Positions 26,001-34,706 of a stretch of DNA of 57,214 bases are shown piece after piece. The notes beneath the pieces are model-generated. The model saw only the letters and a list, made by a program, of their open reading frames with translations, was not told the DNA's origin and searched no databases. The stretch comes from Zhongshania antarctica (GTDB lineage Bacteria; Pseudomonadota; Gammaproteobacteria; Pseudomonadales; Spongiibacteraceae), in contig NZ_JACHHW010000014.1 in NCBI RefSeq assembly GCF_014202945.1, positions 1-57,214 on the forward strand. Reading direction: 5' to 3'. How positions within the stretch are numbered: position 1 is the first letter of the stretch; each line of letters begins with the position of its first letter. Made by a program: the position numbers and the translations under genes.

Positions 26001-28188
26001 CACTTGCGGAACGCGCATCGCCGCGCTGAAGAAACGTCACTATTGCCAACATATCGAGGGCGTCGCTATCGCCTGCGTCACTGAAGCCTTGTCGTAAGAT
26101 CTCACTCGCGGCTTTACTTAATGCATCTCCGCCGTTGAGCAATTCAAATTTTAATAAGGACTGTGCCAAACTGTGCTCGGCCATCGCAATTAATATGTTA
26201 TTGCGCTCAGCTAAGGCCGCAATAGCAACTGCACTATTTTCTGAATTCACTCGACGGTTGGCGTCGATAAATTCGCTCAGACTCGGGCCGCTCACTTGCG
26301 CCGCCATCTGCGCTTGCTCCTGGTAAAAGCGATTGCGAGCGGCATTGAGTTCCCGCGACGTTGCCGTGCTGGCCAACCACTGGTCGCGGGCGCGATGTAA
26401 ATCCGTTCGCAGGGTCTGTAAGTCTCTCGCCAAGGGCGCTGGCAAACTCGGTGCTATTGCATCCGCCCGCAGCCAATCAAGTACTGCCGTCGCCGATACC
26501 GAGTCCAGCAAACCTAGAAACGCTTGCTCACTAAGCGGCTTAGGCTTAGCTACCTCATACTCCACGCTGATATACGCTGTTTCAGCGCCTTTATTTTCGA
26601 TTTGAAATTGCTCTTCATCCGCGCTAAGCCGCCACTGATAGCGTGCTACCGCAATATGCTCATCAGCAAGGCGCGTATTGACCAAGGCGTTTTGCATCAT
26701 GGCCTCCGACCACGCGGTCTTCACACCAGCAGTACTGAGAACCTTTAGCGGTATGTTTCGCTGCGCGCTGGTATAGCGCAATTTTTGACTCACCGAATTA
26801 AGTGCAATCGACACCCGTAAATTGCGGCTCGTTGTCGGTGTCGGCAAATTAAAGCGCGCTCGCCCCCCTGCAGGTATCGCAAATATCTCTTGGCGGTCAA
26901 CAGACTTAAGTGCCGCGCTATGCCAGTAGGGCGGCTGGCTTATGCCGGCAAACACCGCGAGCCCGCCCTGCTTACCAAGCTGCTGCGCATAAGGTACTAA
27001 CCAGCGCCGTTGACTGGCAAGACCCGCAGTTTGCGGCGGTAAGACACGAAAATAGCGCTTCCAACCTAGGGGATAGGCTTGATCATCGCTTAATATCCGC
27101 GCGGCGGATTGATCCCAATAAGCACTGTCGTCTGCGGCTTGGGCAAGCAGCTCCTCGGCGAGCCGTTGCTGGGTTCCCGGCAGTGCTAGCGCCGCAACAC
27201 GACGAGGATCATTTTTGCGTTGAAACACAAAATCATCTTTTGCGGCGCCGGTGACCCGCAAATAAACGGCGCTGCTGCTAACAAGCTCTAGCTCGGCAGT
27301 CTGAGCCTTATCAATTGGCAGAGCCAATTCAATACGCTCACTCAATAACAGCCACTGTTTGTGACTGCCACGCCATGCTTGACGGTGATCCAAGCGCGCT
27401 GTAAATGTCTGTGTCTGCCACTCACCGCCCTTTATACGCCATTTAATATCAAGATCGGCGGCACGCCCTAGCGGGAGCGGCAAACGCAATTCCAGGTGAG
27501 GAAATTCCAGTTCGGGTACGGCAATACGCGACAATTCTTGCGCGGGGCTTAGCTGGTAGTGCTGCCGCTCGCCACTACTGCCGTGCAGCCATACCGCCTT
27601 TGCGCTAGCGTCGAGATAAACCTCCCTACGCTGCAGTATGTCAGGTAATGACGCAGGCTTACCCAGCCAAACCGACAGACGATTGTCTAAACAGCCATGC
27701 GTTAATTCTCGGTTTAGCGGCTCAGTCTCCGAAAAAACCTGAGCGAGCTGTATAAAGGCGCTACCGCTAAGCGCGATGAAATACTGCTGATGCTTGGCCA
27801 GCGCTACAATTTCATTCTCAGCAAACAACAGGCCATCTTGGCTACGCATCACACGAATACGAATAGGCTGATCGCCATTGCGCAAACGCAGCCATTGCGC
27901 ATTTTCGCTGGCGACTAATAAAGTATTGCGCGCCTCACTGGCCTCGACGCCACCACCTGTTTTAAACGTCGGGTCAGCGCTTCGTGAAGCCTCCGGCGCA
28001 AGACGACACTCACCATCGCCCGCACTGTGCTGAGCCACGGGTGGGTATGCAGAAGCCTGCAGCGTCCCCACCTCCGTCCAGCGCAAATAGTCGCCATAAA
28101 GATGCTGATAATAATCTTGAGCCACGTCGGCAGTAGCGCCCACCGGCACCACTAGCAGCGCTAGTAAAAACCACACATTAACGCGCAT
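23017..28188 (-). CDS. Very large exported protein with C-terminal beta-barrel-like region
   Basis: A 1723-aa protein with a signal peptide (about 1-20, ending GATAD). I recognise no named family. The first 550 residues are beta-rich; about 580-870 is helical with repeat-like segments reminiscent of TPR or Sel1 repeats; about 900-1380 is again beta-rich, with at least three jelly-roll-like pieces. The last 350 residues are alternating polar and aromatic strands of the outer-membrane barrel type (for example GWRYQLALDYAPY and GNWKIDLDYSLSQYL), although the end (GVME) lacks the usual terminal aromatic. It overlaps the hydrolase gene by 11 bp and precedes the ligase gene by 4 bp. In this context it could be the outer-membrane exit channel plus periplasmic scaffold for the polymer. 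That role is inference. Confidence 0.72.
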   Translation of the reverse strand: MRVNVWFLLALLVVPVGATADVAQDYYQHLYGDYLRWTEVGTLQASAYPPVAQHSAGDGECRLAPEASRSADPTFKTGGGVEASEARNTLLVASENAQWLRLRNGDQPIRIRVMRSQDGLLFAENEIVALAKHQQYFIALSGSAFIQLAQVFSETEPLNRELTHGCLDNRLSVWLGKPASLPDILQRREVYLDASAKAVWLHGSSGERQHYQLSPAQELSRIAVPELEFPHLELRLPLPLGRAADLDIKWRIKGGEWQTQTFTARLDHRQAWRGSHKQWLLLSERIELALPIDKAQTAELELVSSSAVYLRVTGAAKDDFVFQRKNDPRRVAALALPGTQQRLAEELLAQAADDSAYWDQSAARILSDDQAYPLGWKRYFRVLPPQTAGLASQRRWLVPYAQQLGKQGGLAVFAGISQPPYWHSAALKSVDRQEIFAIPAGGRARFNLPTPTTSRNLRVSIALNSVSQKLRYTSAQRNIPLKVLSTAGVKTAWSEAMMQNALVNTRLADEHIAVARYQWRLSADEEQFQIENKGAETAYISVEYEVAKPKPLSEQAFLGLLDSVSATAVLDWLRADAIAPSLPAPLARDLQTLRTDLHRARDQWLASTATSRELNAARNRFYQEQAQMAAQVSGPSLSEFIDANRRVNSENSAVAIAALAERNNILIAMAEHSLAQSLLKFELLNGGDALSKAASEILRQGFSDAGDSDALDMLAIVTFLQRGDARSASAVIHYLFKNGQSGDALRLALAWQRSEASGVEAGAESEATNALNVNQQLIADVLLRAAVEEGWQDTFNTRLNALSTDAAEYWQAYALVSEGQFTEARQHAKGLAGVAAGQLRELLSDSEPPQRDRALMALPERSRWTRWLAIDSAQNGRAYLQRVDRIGEDDPYHRYRISESNSLRYSLRGDRHLRLEIRVVHDNAEARLDRWLRLRINKQWYRVPVLGSVASTTHVLGQTPSPSGEYPGQRYFVNIEWHGEGELELLSDHGAVLAQLQESNFAIAPLRQNALGLPCRDQRQVYIDHAISHVNRGKTSPVSAPLALQISAFCQPRFSDAGNARADVAVWPAITESQIAEATQPLLSLLTTNYEAGVQLATQQLQAKLLAAIFHVRHGGVIPEANFASLQAGAYARREHDEVANLLAMLNDSSEWRKEETILSMAGSVKLARSWPAVSESAGLRRVVTNTLPERMELRGGDSLAVYIDAPADSRLRLSLRAVTPSYRRAVPAKLTLGLDEQTLAQLVLGEQDIVREFPLPEGEHRVVMAFVDPLRQHLASVKIEYLRAGQWISVDEERETRVLAASAAAPLRMYIHDASWLRIDHFSKDRVERKYLLHPGGELNVAAAFKLQGGLFRVHSRRQLNTRTAAAPQLPDYRFYQPAMTVTQEVERVLGDVNITGLGLGLFDEPPRYASWATLGGYTKYSERSVLGLQTDAEQQRAVELGVRVRKKLDDWEHAYWRSDVFERRVDSGSSSIGSENWLDIYPSGRPWTAHLKMDAYYQQSDVSQLDQAWSVNGDFTLKIPRNFNYKTRLTHEFSVFAHELSLDLADIQRIDTNAMDFDVFNRYRDTHRDGWRYQLALDYAPYRDGLLQSELTLTGNQHSDDDVGDSVRGGVTWQQLYGNWKIDLDYSLSQYLADSDRPHAYLQQAAGVALERVWWLSRWRWHARAYLRVNDGSGGPEAGFELSLDAHHRRGLTDYSPRETVFRDLRVLRYRYQRDGLGVME

Positions 28189-29026
28189 AGGAACTCAAAC
28201 ATTCATAGAGCTGCGCTCGGACGTTGCGGTCATCACGTAACAGCTGACGCGCATTTCGCGACAATTCCAAATGCAAAAAGCCGCGACTGTGCATCGCTCG
28301 CATTGTCTTACCCACAGTATTGGTGGTCGCGCCCAGCTCATTAATTTGGTCTGGGTATACCTCCGCCATCAGACCAGTGTGCTCCTGCACACACTGGCTA
28401 AGCGTATGCAATGTCGAAGTACTGCGAGCAGTGCCATTGCTCACAATTAAATCGACCCCTTGATTTGCGACTTGGCGCTTTGCTTTGGCAAAACCATGAA
28501 CTTGCACAAGCACTGTATTGGCCTTTGCCAAGACTGCAGCTCTCGCCATGGCAGTGAAATGGCTACGGGGTAGATGCGCCAAATCTGCCGAGACAACATC
28601 GGAATCACTGTGGCGATTACTGCTGTTTAAGCCTAGCGCCAGGAAGTCGTGTTCGGCAAAGAGCAGACGAGCAATTTCACCGGTGTCACTGTCATAGAAT
28701 TGATGTGGCGCCTGCATAATTAAGTTAGAAGCCGACGCCGTTGCTATGCGGTAGTATCCCCAGCCCTGCTTAGCACCGTCCAGGCGAATTTCAGAAATGG
28801 GGGCGTCGTCACACCGCGTTAAGCCTGACGCGGCCAGTTTATCCGACCAATTATCGGCCAACGGTTGGCGTAACACCGCGTAAAATAATTGTTCTGCCCC
28901 CCACAGTGTCTCCGTATCCGGCTGGCTATAGGTCGTGTTCTTGCCCATATCACTACAACCCTCCGCCGCCATTAAACTAATGTTAAACATCATCCCGAAT
29001 AGCAAGCCCGGCTTTATTAATCCCAT
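28178..29026 (-). CDS. Poly-gamma-glutamate-hydrolase-like zinc amidohydrolase
   Basis: A 282-aa exported enzyme with an N-terminal signal. The order of motifs resembles phage PghP-type PGA hydrolases and N-formylglutamate amidohydrolases: QAPHQFYDSDTGEIA (H108, D112, T115), NSSNRHSDSD, VQVHGF (H177), TNTVGK and HLELSRNARQ (E254). H108, D112 and H177 are the likely zinc ligands; PghP uses His-Glu-His, so Asp in the second place is a variation. The expected reaction is cleavage of gamma-glutamyl-type amide bonds, that is trimming or release of the polymer made by the neighbouring ligase. The ATG at 29026 has AGGAG 6 bases upstream and is preferred to a GTG two codons earlier, which overlaps the previous stop. 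Assignment is from motif spacing only. Confidence 0.72.
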   Translation of the reverse strand: MGLIKPGLLFGMMFNISLMAAEGCSDMGKNTTYSQPDTETLWGAEQLFYAVLRQPLADNWSDKLAASGLTRCDDAPISEIRLDGAKQGWGYYRIATASASNLIMQAPHQFYDSDTGEIARLLFAEHDFLALGLNSSNRHSDSDVVSADLAHLPRSHFTAMARAAVLAKANTVLVQVHGFAKAKRQVANQGVDLIVSNGTARSTSTLHTLSQCVQEHTGLMAEVYPDQINELGATTNTVGKTMRAMHSRGFLHLELSRNARQLLRDDRNVRAQLYECLSSYAR

Positions 29027-29028
29027 GC

Positions 29029-31467
29029 TCACTCCTGCTCCTGTTCATACAAGTTGCTAATGACCTTGCTGCGCTCGCGCTCGCTCGGTATTAACTGCGC
29101 AACGGCAATAAAGCCGCCGGGTACCGAAGAAGTCAGCTCTAGGCTTACGGTTTCTCCAGCCAAATCATCCCCCAAATTAAAGTTTAATCGCTCTGGGCCA
29201 TAAACCTTTCGGCCACTGCCATCGAGCAAATAGGCCGGTGGCAGGGCGGCGCCCTTAATATGATAGAGGGTATCGCGAAGAGTATACGCGTTTGCCACGC
29301 CAGCCACTTTCTCGCCGCGTACCCGCAGCCGTAAACTGACATCCCCACGGTGTTCACTGTAAAACTGTATGGCAAGATTGTCGTTAAAGTGAGCTGCCGC
29401 TATTTGATATCTAAGGCCCTGAGCCAAGGGAAAAACTTCTCGCCAAGCATAGTCACAGGCGGAGTTCTTGGCCTGCGCATTTAGCCACCACTGCCCATTC
29501 ACCTCAGCACCATCGCGGTAGCGAGACAGCGATAAGTGATGCTCGCCCAGAGCCATAGCGCCCAAACTAAGCACACCACTTTTGCCGAGATAACGCGGAC
29601 CATGAGACTCACCGTCAAGATAAAGCATCACTGCTTGGCTGTCTCGCTGACCGGAATACGCCAACTGAGGCGCCATTATATTTTCAAGGTAGGCACCGGC
29701 CAGCGTAAAAACATCCCCACTCGGCGACAAAGGGCAGTACCGGCTCATACTAGCTTCGCGGCGCGGCAAATCAGCCTGGGGGTCGAGAAACAACAAAGGA
29801 CGCGGATAAATAGCGTCGCCCATTGCACTGTTGCGCGTTATTGACTGAGGGGAAAACTCAATGCGCTGAAAATTATCCTTGGCAATAAATTCATCGACTT
29901 CCAAAATTGGGAAATGCCATATCAATGCCTGTACTCGACCATCGGCCAATAACGCCGCTTCATTATTTGGATAAAGGGTAAACCACTGCGGCATGCGCTG
30001 CTCACGCTCGAACCAATATTTGCGATCCTGAGGTAAATTGCGCGCTAACGGCAAATCTTCGGGACGCGAATACCCACTCACTAGCAGGGGCTCAGACGCC
30101 GCGACAATCACATAGGCGGCTTCAGCTGGTAGCTGAATATAATGAGCACTAACCTCACTGATGAGCGACTCGGATGGGCCTGAGCTCAACTGGGTGTAGC
30201 GATCGGGCACAAAATCGAGCTGCTGTGAGCGACGGGTTATTTGCTTGCCATCAGCGGTGTATAAGCTGACCTCTACGCTTAGCCGCCCTACAGGCTGCGC
30301 AGCCAACATCCGATAGTCCAAGCGCAATACTTGGCGGCGGCCACCATTTTGCATTCGAAACTGAAAACGCAAATCCTTACCAGGCTCCACCAAGTAGCTA
30401 CTTACGTAATTTCGTTCGGGCTTGTAAGCCGTCGGGAGAAACTCCGCTTCAAACGTCATTGCCTGCGAAGGCACAATTTCTAACAAGCCAGCGCCTAAAT
30501 CTCCGACCCATTCATTACCCTGAACCTGCCATACCTTAATTTCACGACTCAAGGCCGACTGCCAGCGTAGACGTACCGTATTATCGCCATCCGCTTCAGG
30601 GTAAAACTGCAATTGCCACGGCCCCTGGTTCTCGGGCTCAATTACCACGCTCGCCCAATGTTCAGGATCAGCATAGGCACCGGGGCTGGCGAGTACGTCG
30701 CCATCTTGGTCGAGGTCCAAGGCCTCGAGCTTTGCCATATACAGGGTGTCAACTTGATAGTCTTTACCCGCGAGCCCCGCCGGGCCAATGGGCTTCCACT
30801 CGCGCTGCAATAAATTGCTGATTTCGGGCGTCGATACACTGTGGGGCGGGAAAATATGATTTCGCAACATAAAATCCCGCTGTTCACGCAACATCCGGCG
30901 CCAGGTTTGCACCGCATCTACCGGGTCAATTAACTCGAGGACAGCAAGACGAAGGCCAATAAATTCAACGTCATCAGGCGAGGGGGCGGCCTGCACTCGC
31001 AGCGTTCTGGCACTAGGATAATCGGCCAGTCTTAGGTAAAAAATCTGATCAAGTGACGGGCGTAATTCACTGCGAGCATAGAAGCGACTGTATTCCAGCT
31101 CACTATGTTCATCTTGAATATAAGGGGCCGCCTTACTAACCAGGTGATATATTTTGTCAGCGACTATTTCACCGGCATCATCAAGTAGCTGATAACGAAT
31201 ATTATAGCGAAACGCCAAATCGGGAAGCAGCTTCTCCGGTGCGAGTATGGCATGAGCAATAAAACGCAATTCATTAACCGCACTACCTAGGTCGTATTCG
31301 GTCCACGTCTGCCGATTAAGCAAATATACGGTACTGGAGTCCAACTCAACTTGCAGTCCAGTTTGATACCCCGTCAAGCGCTGCAATGTTGGACCACAGC
31401 TGCGTGCCACAAAAATGGTGACGATAAGTAATATGAGCACGAGTAGATATCGCTCAAGATTACGCAT
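29029..31467 (-). CDS. Membrane-anchored extracytoplasmic protein of the PGA-like locus (unknown family)
   Basis: An 812-aa protein with one N-terminal membrane segment (about 6-22) and the rest outside the cytoplasm. It is mainly beta-rich; acidic and aromatic residues are common, and segments near 320-470 and 590-800 look like jelly-roll or Ig-like domains. A DLDQDGDVLASPG stretch near 250 resembles a calcium-binding dockerin/EF-type loop. I recognise no catalytic motif. Its start overlaps the PgsC-like stop by one base (TAATG) and its stop touches the hydrolase start, so it is translated with both. It could bridge the inner-membrane polymerase to the outer-membrane component or bind the nascent polymer. 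Function is inferred only from position. Confidence 0.68.
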   Translation of the reverse strand: MRNLERYLLVLILLIVTIFVARSCGPTLQRLTGYQTGLQVELDSSTVYLLNRQTWTEYDLGSAVNELRFIAHAILAPEKLLPDLAFRYNIRYQLLDDAGEIVADKIYHLVSKAAPYIQDEHSELEYSRFYARSELRPSLDQIFYLRLADYPSARTLRVQAAPSPDDVEFIGLRLAVLELIDPVDAVQTWRRMLREQRDFMLRNHIFPPHSVSTPEISNLLQREWKPIGPAGLAGKDYQVDTLYMAKLEALDLDQDGDVLASPGAYADPEHWASVVIEPENQGPWQLQFYPEADGDNTVRLRWQSALSREIKVWQVQGNEWVGDLGAGLLEIVPSQAMTFEAEFLPTAYKPERNYVSSYLVEPGKDLRFQFRMQNGGRRQVLRLDYRMLAAQPVGRLSVEVSLYTADGKQITRRSQQLDFVPDRYTQLSSGPSESLISEVSAHYIQLPAEAAYVIVAASEPLLVSGYSRPEDLPLARNLPQDRKYWFEREQRMPQWFTLYPNNEAALLADGRVQALIWHFPILEVDEFIAKDNFQRIEFSPQSITRNSAMGDAIYPRPLLFLDPQADLPRREASMSRYCPLSPSGDVFTLAGAYLENIMAPQLAYSGQRDSQAVMLYLDGESHGPRYLGKSGVLSLGAMALGEHHLSLSRYRDGAEVNGQWWLNAQAKNSACDYAWREVFPLAQGLRYQIAAAHFNDNLAIQFYSEHRGDVSLRLRVRGEKVAGVANAYTLRDTLYHIKGAALPPAYLLDGSGRKVYGPERLNFNLGDDLAGETVSLELTSSVPGGFIAVAQLIPSERERSKVISNLYEQEQE

Positions 31468-34400
31468 TAGCCTGGCCCCGCTTGGAGTAATTGCACTCGC
31501 AGATCAATAAACTCCTGAGCGCGACTTTGACTTAGCGACGTCGTCGCTGGCACGTACCATACCGAGTCACCGAGTGGAGCCAAATTTGCAAGTAAAATAG
31601 GTTCACCAGCTTGGTTCAATAGCAGTAAATACGATTGCCCAGTATTGCGGTCCACCAAACGTTGAACCCGGTGAGTACCGAGTTGGTCTCCTATATTAAA
31701 TAAATTATTAATATTTTCCGTCTCGACAAAATCGTTTACCCAAGCAAGGAGTCTTGGCGATAAGTCATCGGCCTGGGCCATAGGCGTCGTTCTCAGCCAG
31801 TCGGCGAGGCCAAGTTCAATGGCATCAATACCCGCTGCGGTAAACTTCCACTGTAATTGATAATTGTCCCGGGTATTGCGAAATTGCCGCCGAACCTGCG
31901 GCGCAAGCCAGACTGTGTCAAAGGTGGCGTCCGCCAACATCGGCATATAACTCGACTGCGCATTCCATGAGGCTTCAAATCCCAATGTCGCTCGCTCACC
32001 TTTCACTTCGGCAAAACGCAGACCACTTTGCCGCAATTGCGTCAGCAAACCTTGCTCCAGCGGCGTCGCGCCATAACCGTGACTGGCGCCCAAATGCGCC
32101 ACCAATACATCGGCATCCGTTGGGAATTCGCGTTTCCCAGGACTAAAGGCTCTAATTTGTACGACGTGTGCTGGGTCAGGCGACTCTCTGAGTGAGACCG
32201 TATGGACTAAATTGAACAAGCTCTCCTTGTGCTCACGCAGACTTATATCGGCGCTACCGTCGCTATTAGCAGCGGGATGAGTTCCCGCTATCAGCAAGGT
32301 GCGGGCCCGCAATTGTTCAAATAAACTGATGCCATACTCAAAGGTGTTCGCTTCATAAATAGGGCGTGAAATTTCAAGCAAGTAATTATTACCGCCGCCT
32401 ACGCGAAATACATACGTGCCCCAATGGCGATAAGGTTCTCCTCGCTCGCTTAAAATAAGGTAGTTTTCGTCACTGCTTAAATGATGGTAGCGAATGAGCT
32501 GATAGCCGAAGTGTTCCGCTAAGGTCGACACCCTAGCAACGATGGCATCTGCATCTTTATCCCAACCGTCATTGCGAACACCGTTCAACAGACCATATAT
32601 TGGCGTAAGCACCGCTTGGTCAAAAAACAATAATTCATGTAGCTCAGGTTTTTTATACTCATCAGTGCCGCGCTTAGCGATCATGCCCTTATTTTCGTAA
32701 AGCGATTCTTGCAAATAGCCATCGATTCGTTTGGTGGCATTAATAACCTCCAAGCTGTCATCAAAGCCCAGTAATTTATAAGCGGCCAGTGCTGAGCCGT
32801 GGTCGAGAAACAGTTCGGCAAACTGCAGTGTCGCCGTTTCGCGCTGTCTGTTTTCTAAGCCACTAGACTGCCAGTGCAGAATCAAATCATTTGACAATAA
32901 TTTGAGCATCCGCAAATTTAAATCCTTGGGGAGTTGTCCAGCAATCCACAGCGAAGGCTGGTCGCCATGCCGCCCCAACCACCCGCGTTTAACCTGGACA
33001 CCACCAAACTTCCGGGCCGACTCAATATCGTAGCCTCGAATTTGAACCACTTGCTGGCGACCAAACACTTGATGAAAAACCTGAAAAACCGTATTGGCAT
33101 TGCGCAAAACGTCGCCGCCACCGTCGAGGGCCTTTTTGCGTCGAGTTCCTGCAAAGGCGATTGCCCGGCTATGCATTTTATCGAAGAGTACCGACGCAGC
33201 GTCTGCTGCCTGCACTTCATCGAGCGCCGCGGGTACCTCAAAAACCAGTGGTGATGCGCTATTTGCTCTGAACACATACAGGCCCCAGCCACGCTCCGGC
33301 TCCATATCCCGCAGCGCAAGATAACCCTCGTCTAGCACCTCAAGACGGTAGGACAAAATATTAAAATTCGCCGCTATTTTTTCTAAACTGTGTTGCTCGC
33401 TACCCTGCAAATAACCATTCAGCATTTCAAAGCTTTCACGAAAACGCTCAAGCTCTAACAGCAATGGCGAGTGAACCAATTGCGAGCTTTCCGAGCTAAA
33501 CAACTCGGCACGAGCAATCGCCAAATAGCTTTGCAAGCTTTCACTACTGGTCTGGATCGCCTGCGGCTCAACATCAACAGAGATAAATCGATTGCTACTC
33601 GGCAATTGATTCAAGCCATAGCCAATCGCCGTTGCCACCGCGACACCAAGAAACGAGACCTGCAATGTGGCGCGGCTAACAAGCACAACTTTGCCAGTCT
33701 GGTACATTTTAACCGCCAACAAACTGGACAATAAATAACCAAAAGCGTAGTAGTCCGATATTTTAGCGGCCGGATAGTAAATTTGTACAACAAAGCCTAA
33801 TAGCCATTTATAAGCGAGGGCGATGGTGAAAAACACCAGTATTTGGCGCGCACCTTCAATATTTCGATTTTTGATAAATGGAATTTGCAGTACAAGGTGC
33901 GCCAAACCAAGAATCATCAAGGTTTCAGCAAATGTCGCGAGAAGTTTAAGCGGTGTAAACCACTGCAATGCCAGCAAGCTGGGCAATAGTATGCCGTTAA
34001 AATCCCAACCGTAACGCAGGTTCATTCGCGAGGCGATAAACGCAGTGGTCAATAGAATAATATATGCTTTGGGGGCGGCAAAAATTGAGCTAGCAATATC
34101 CTCGTACATATAGCCCAAGGTACTTAAATTGAAGTTGGTAAACTCCATAAGTACATAGCGCACAATAAACCAGGTGATCAGCAAATAAACTGACAGCGAG
34201 GCGAGACCCAGACGCGCGCCACCATTCCACATCTGGTTCGCAATAAGCGCAACGATGATCAAACCAAAGCTATGGAGGTTGTCCCGCAAATCATAGCGCA
34301 AGCCGATGGCTTCAAGCTGAAAGGCAAATTCGGGCAATATCAGGGTATCGAATAGTATCCGTACAAAAATACTACCGAGCACCAGCACAAAGAACCGGTC

Positions 34401-34685
34401 TCGGCCAAACATTTCATTCAAACCTAGCCAGCGCGGGCCCTTGTCCGCGAGTAAGCGCACCAACACATACGTTGCTACGCCCTCGATCATAATGGCGACC
34501 GCAATACTGGGCTTAACAATAATCAGCGGCACAATATAGCCGGGAATGACCAACCCCGACATCGTTGTACCGAAGCGCAAATTAAAAAAGGTAACTACCG
34601 CGACACCGACCCACACCGTGATGACGACGGATTCGGAAATAATATTTTCAGGAAAGAGTTCAATCACGGTGGGCAACCAACGCAA
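31467..34685 (-). CDS. Giant PgsC/CapC-like membrane protein with duplicated core and two degenerate hydrolase-like domains
   Basis: A 1072-aa protein. Residues 1-355 hold about ten membrane segments and resemble PgsC/CapC, the small membrane subunit of PGA synthase (usually about 150 aa): note LRFGTTMSGLVIPGYIVP (36-53). A second copy of the motif, LRYGWDFNGILLPSLLAL, is at 223-240, so the PgsC core is duplicated. The remaining 700 residues are extracytoplasmic and contain two repeats (about 466-560 and 755-938) that line up with the neighbouring PGA-hydrolase-like enzyme but lack its histidines. The start is unusual: a TTG at 34685 or a GTG at 34667, which gives the family-like start IELFPENII; neither has a good ribosome site. 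It follows the CHASE2 gene by 21 bp, in the same frame. It should form the membrane part of the polymerase or exporter with the ligase. Confidence 0.85.
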   Translation of the reverse strand: MRWLPTVIELFPENIISESVVITVWVGVAVVTFFNLRFGTTMSGLVIPGYIVPLIIVKPSIAVAIMIEGVATYVLVRLLADKGPRWLGLNEMFGRDRFFVLVLGSIFVRILFDTLILPEFAFQLEAIGLRYDLRDNLHSFGLIIVALIANQMWNGGARLGLASLSVYLLITWFIVRYVLMEFTNFNLSTLGYMYEDIASSIFAAPKAYIILLTTAFIASRMNLRYGWDFNGILLPSLLALQWFTPLKLLATFAETLMILGLAHLVLQIPFIKNRNIEGARQILVFFTIALAYKWLLGFVVQIYYPAAKISDYYAFGYLLSSLLAVKMYQTGKVVLVSRATLQVSFLGVAVATAIGYGLNQLPSSNRFISVDVEPQAIQTSSESLQSYLAIARAELFSSESSQLVHSPLLLELERFRESFEMLNGYLQGSEQHSLEKIAANFNILSYRLEVLDEGYLALRDMEPERGWGLYVFRANSASPLVFEVPAALDEVQAADAASVLFDKMHSRAIAFAGTRRKKALDGGGDVLRNANTVFQVFHQVFGRQQVVQIRGYDIESARKFGGVQVKRGWLGRHGDQPSLWIAGQLPKDLNLRMLKLLSNDLILHWQSSGLENRQRETATLQFAELFLDHGSALAAYKLLGFDDSLEVINATKRIDGYLQESLYENKGMIAKRGTDEYKKPELHELLFFDQAVLTPIYGLLNGVRNDGWDKDADAIVARVSTLAEHFGYQLIRYHHLSSDENYLILSERGEPYRHWGTYVFRVGGGNNYLLEISRPIYEANTFEYGISLFEQLRARTLLIAGTHPAANSDGSADISLREHKESLFNLVHTVSLRESPDPAHVVQIRAFSPGKREFPTDADVLVAHLGASHGYGATPLEQGLLTQLRQSGLRFAEVKGERATLGFEASWNAQSSYMPMLADATFDTVWLAPQVRRQFRNTRDNYQLQWKFTAAGIDAIELGLADWLRTTPMAQADDLSPRLLAWVNDFVETENINNLFNIGDQLGTHRVQRLVDRNTGQSYLLLLNQAGEPILLANLAPLGDSVWYVPATTSLSQSRAQEFIDLRVQLLQAGPG
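31872..33290 (-). repeat. Two degenerate PGA-hydrolase-like domains inside the PgsC-like protein
   Basis: Repeat 1 is at residues 466-560 (33006-33290) and repeat 2 at 755-938 (31872-32423). Both begin WG-x-Y-V-F-R, continue to an LF segment, an AGT step and end the shared part with VVQIR. The separate hydrolase has the same order: WGYYRI, LLF, LGLNSSNR, LVQVHGF. Its H108 becomes R or A, and its H177 becomes R in both repeats, so they should not bind zinc. Confidence 0.65.
33888..34580 (-). repeat. Internal duplication of the PgsC-like membrane core
   Basis: Residues 36-79 (34449-34580) and 223-266 (33888-34019) of the PgsC-like protein share the pattern L-R-[FY]-G-x3-[SN]-G-[LI]-[VL]-[IL]-P, followed by two long hydrophobic stretches with P-x-K or P-L-K. 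One copy of this motif is normal in PgsC/CapC. Confidence 0.68.
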
Positions 34686-34706
34686 TAACGTACCAGAGCG
34701 TCAAGA

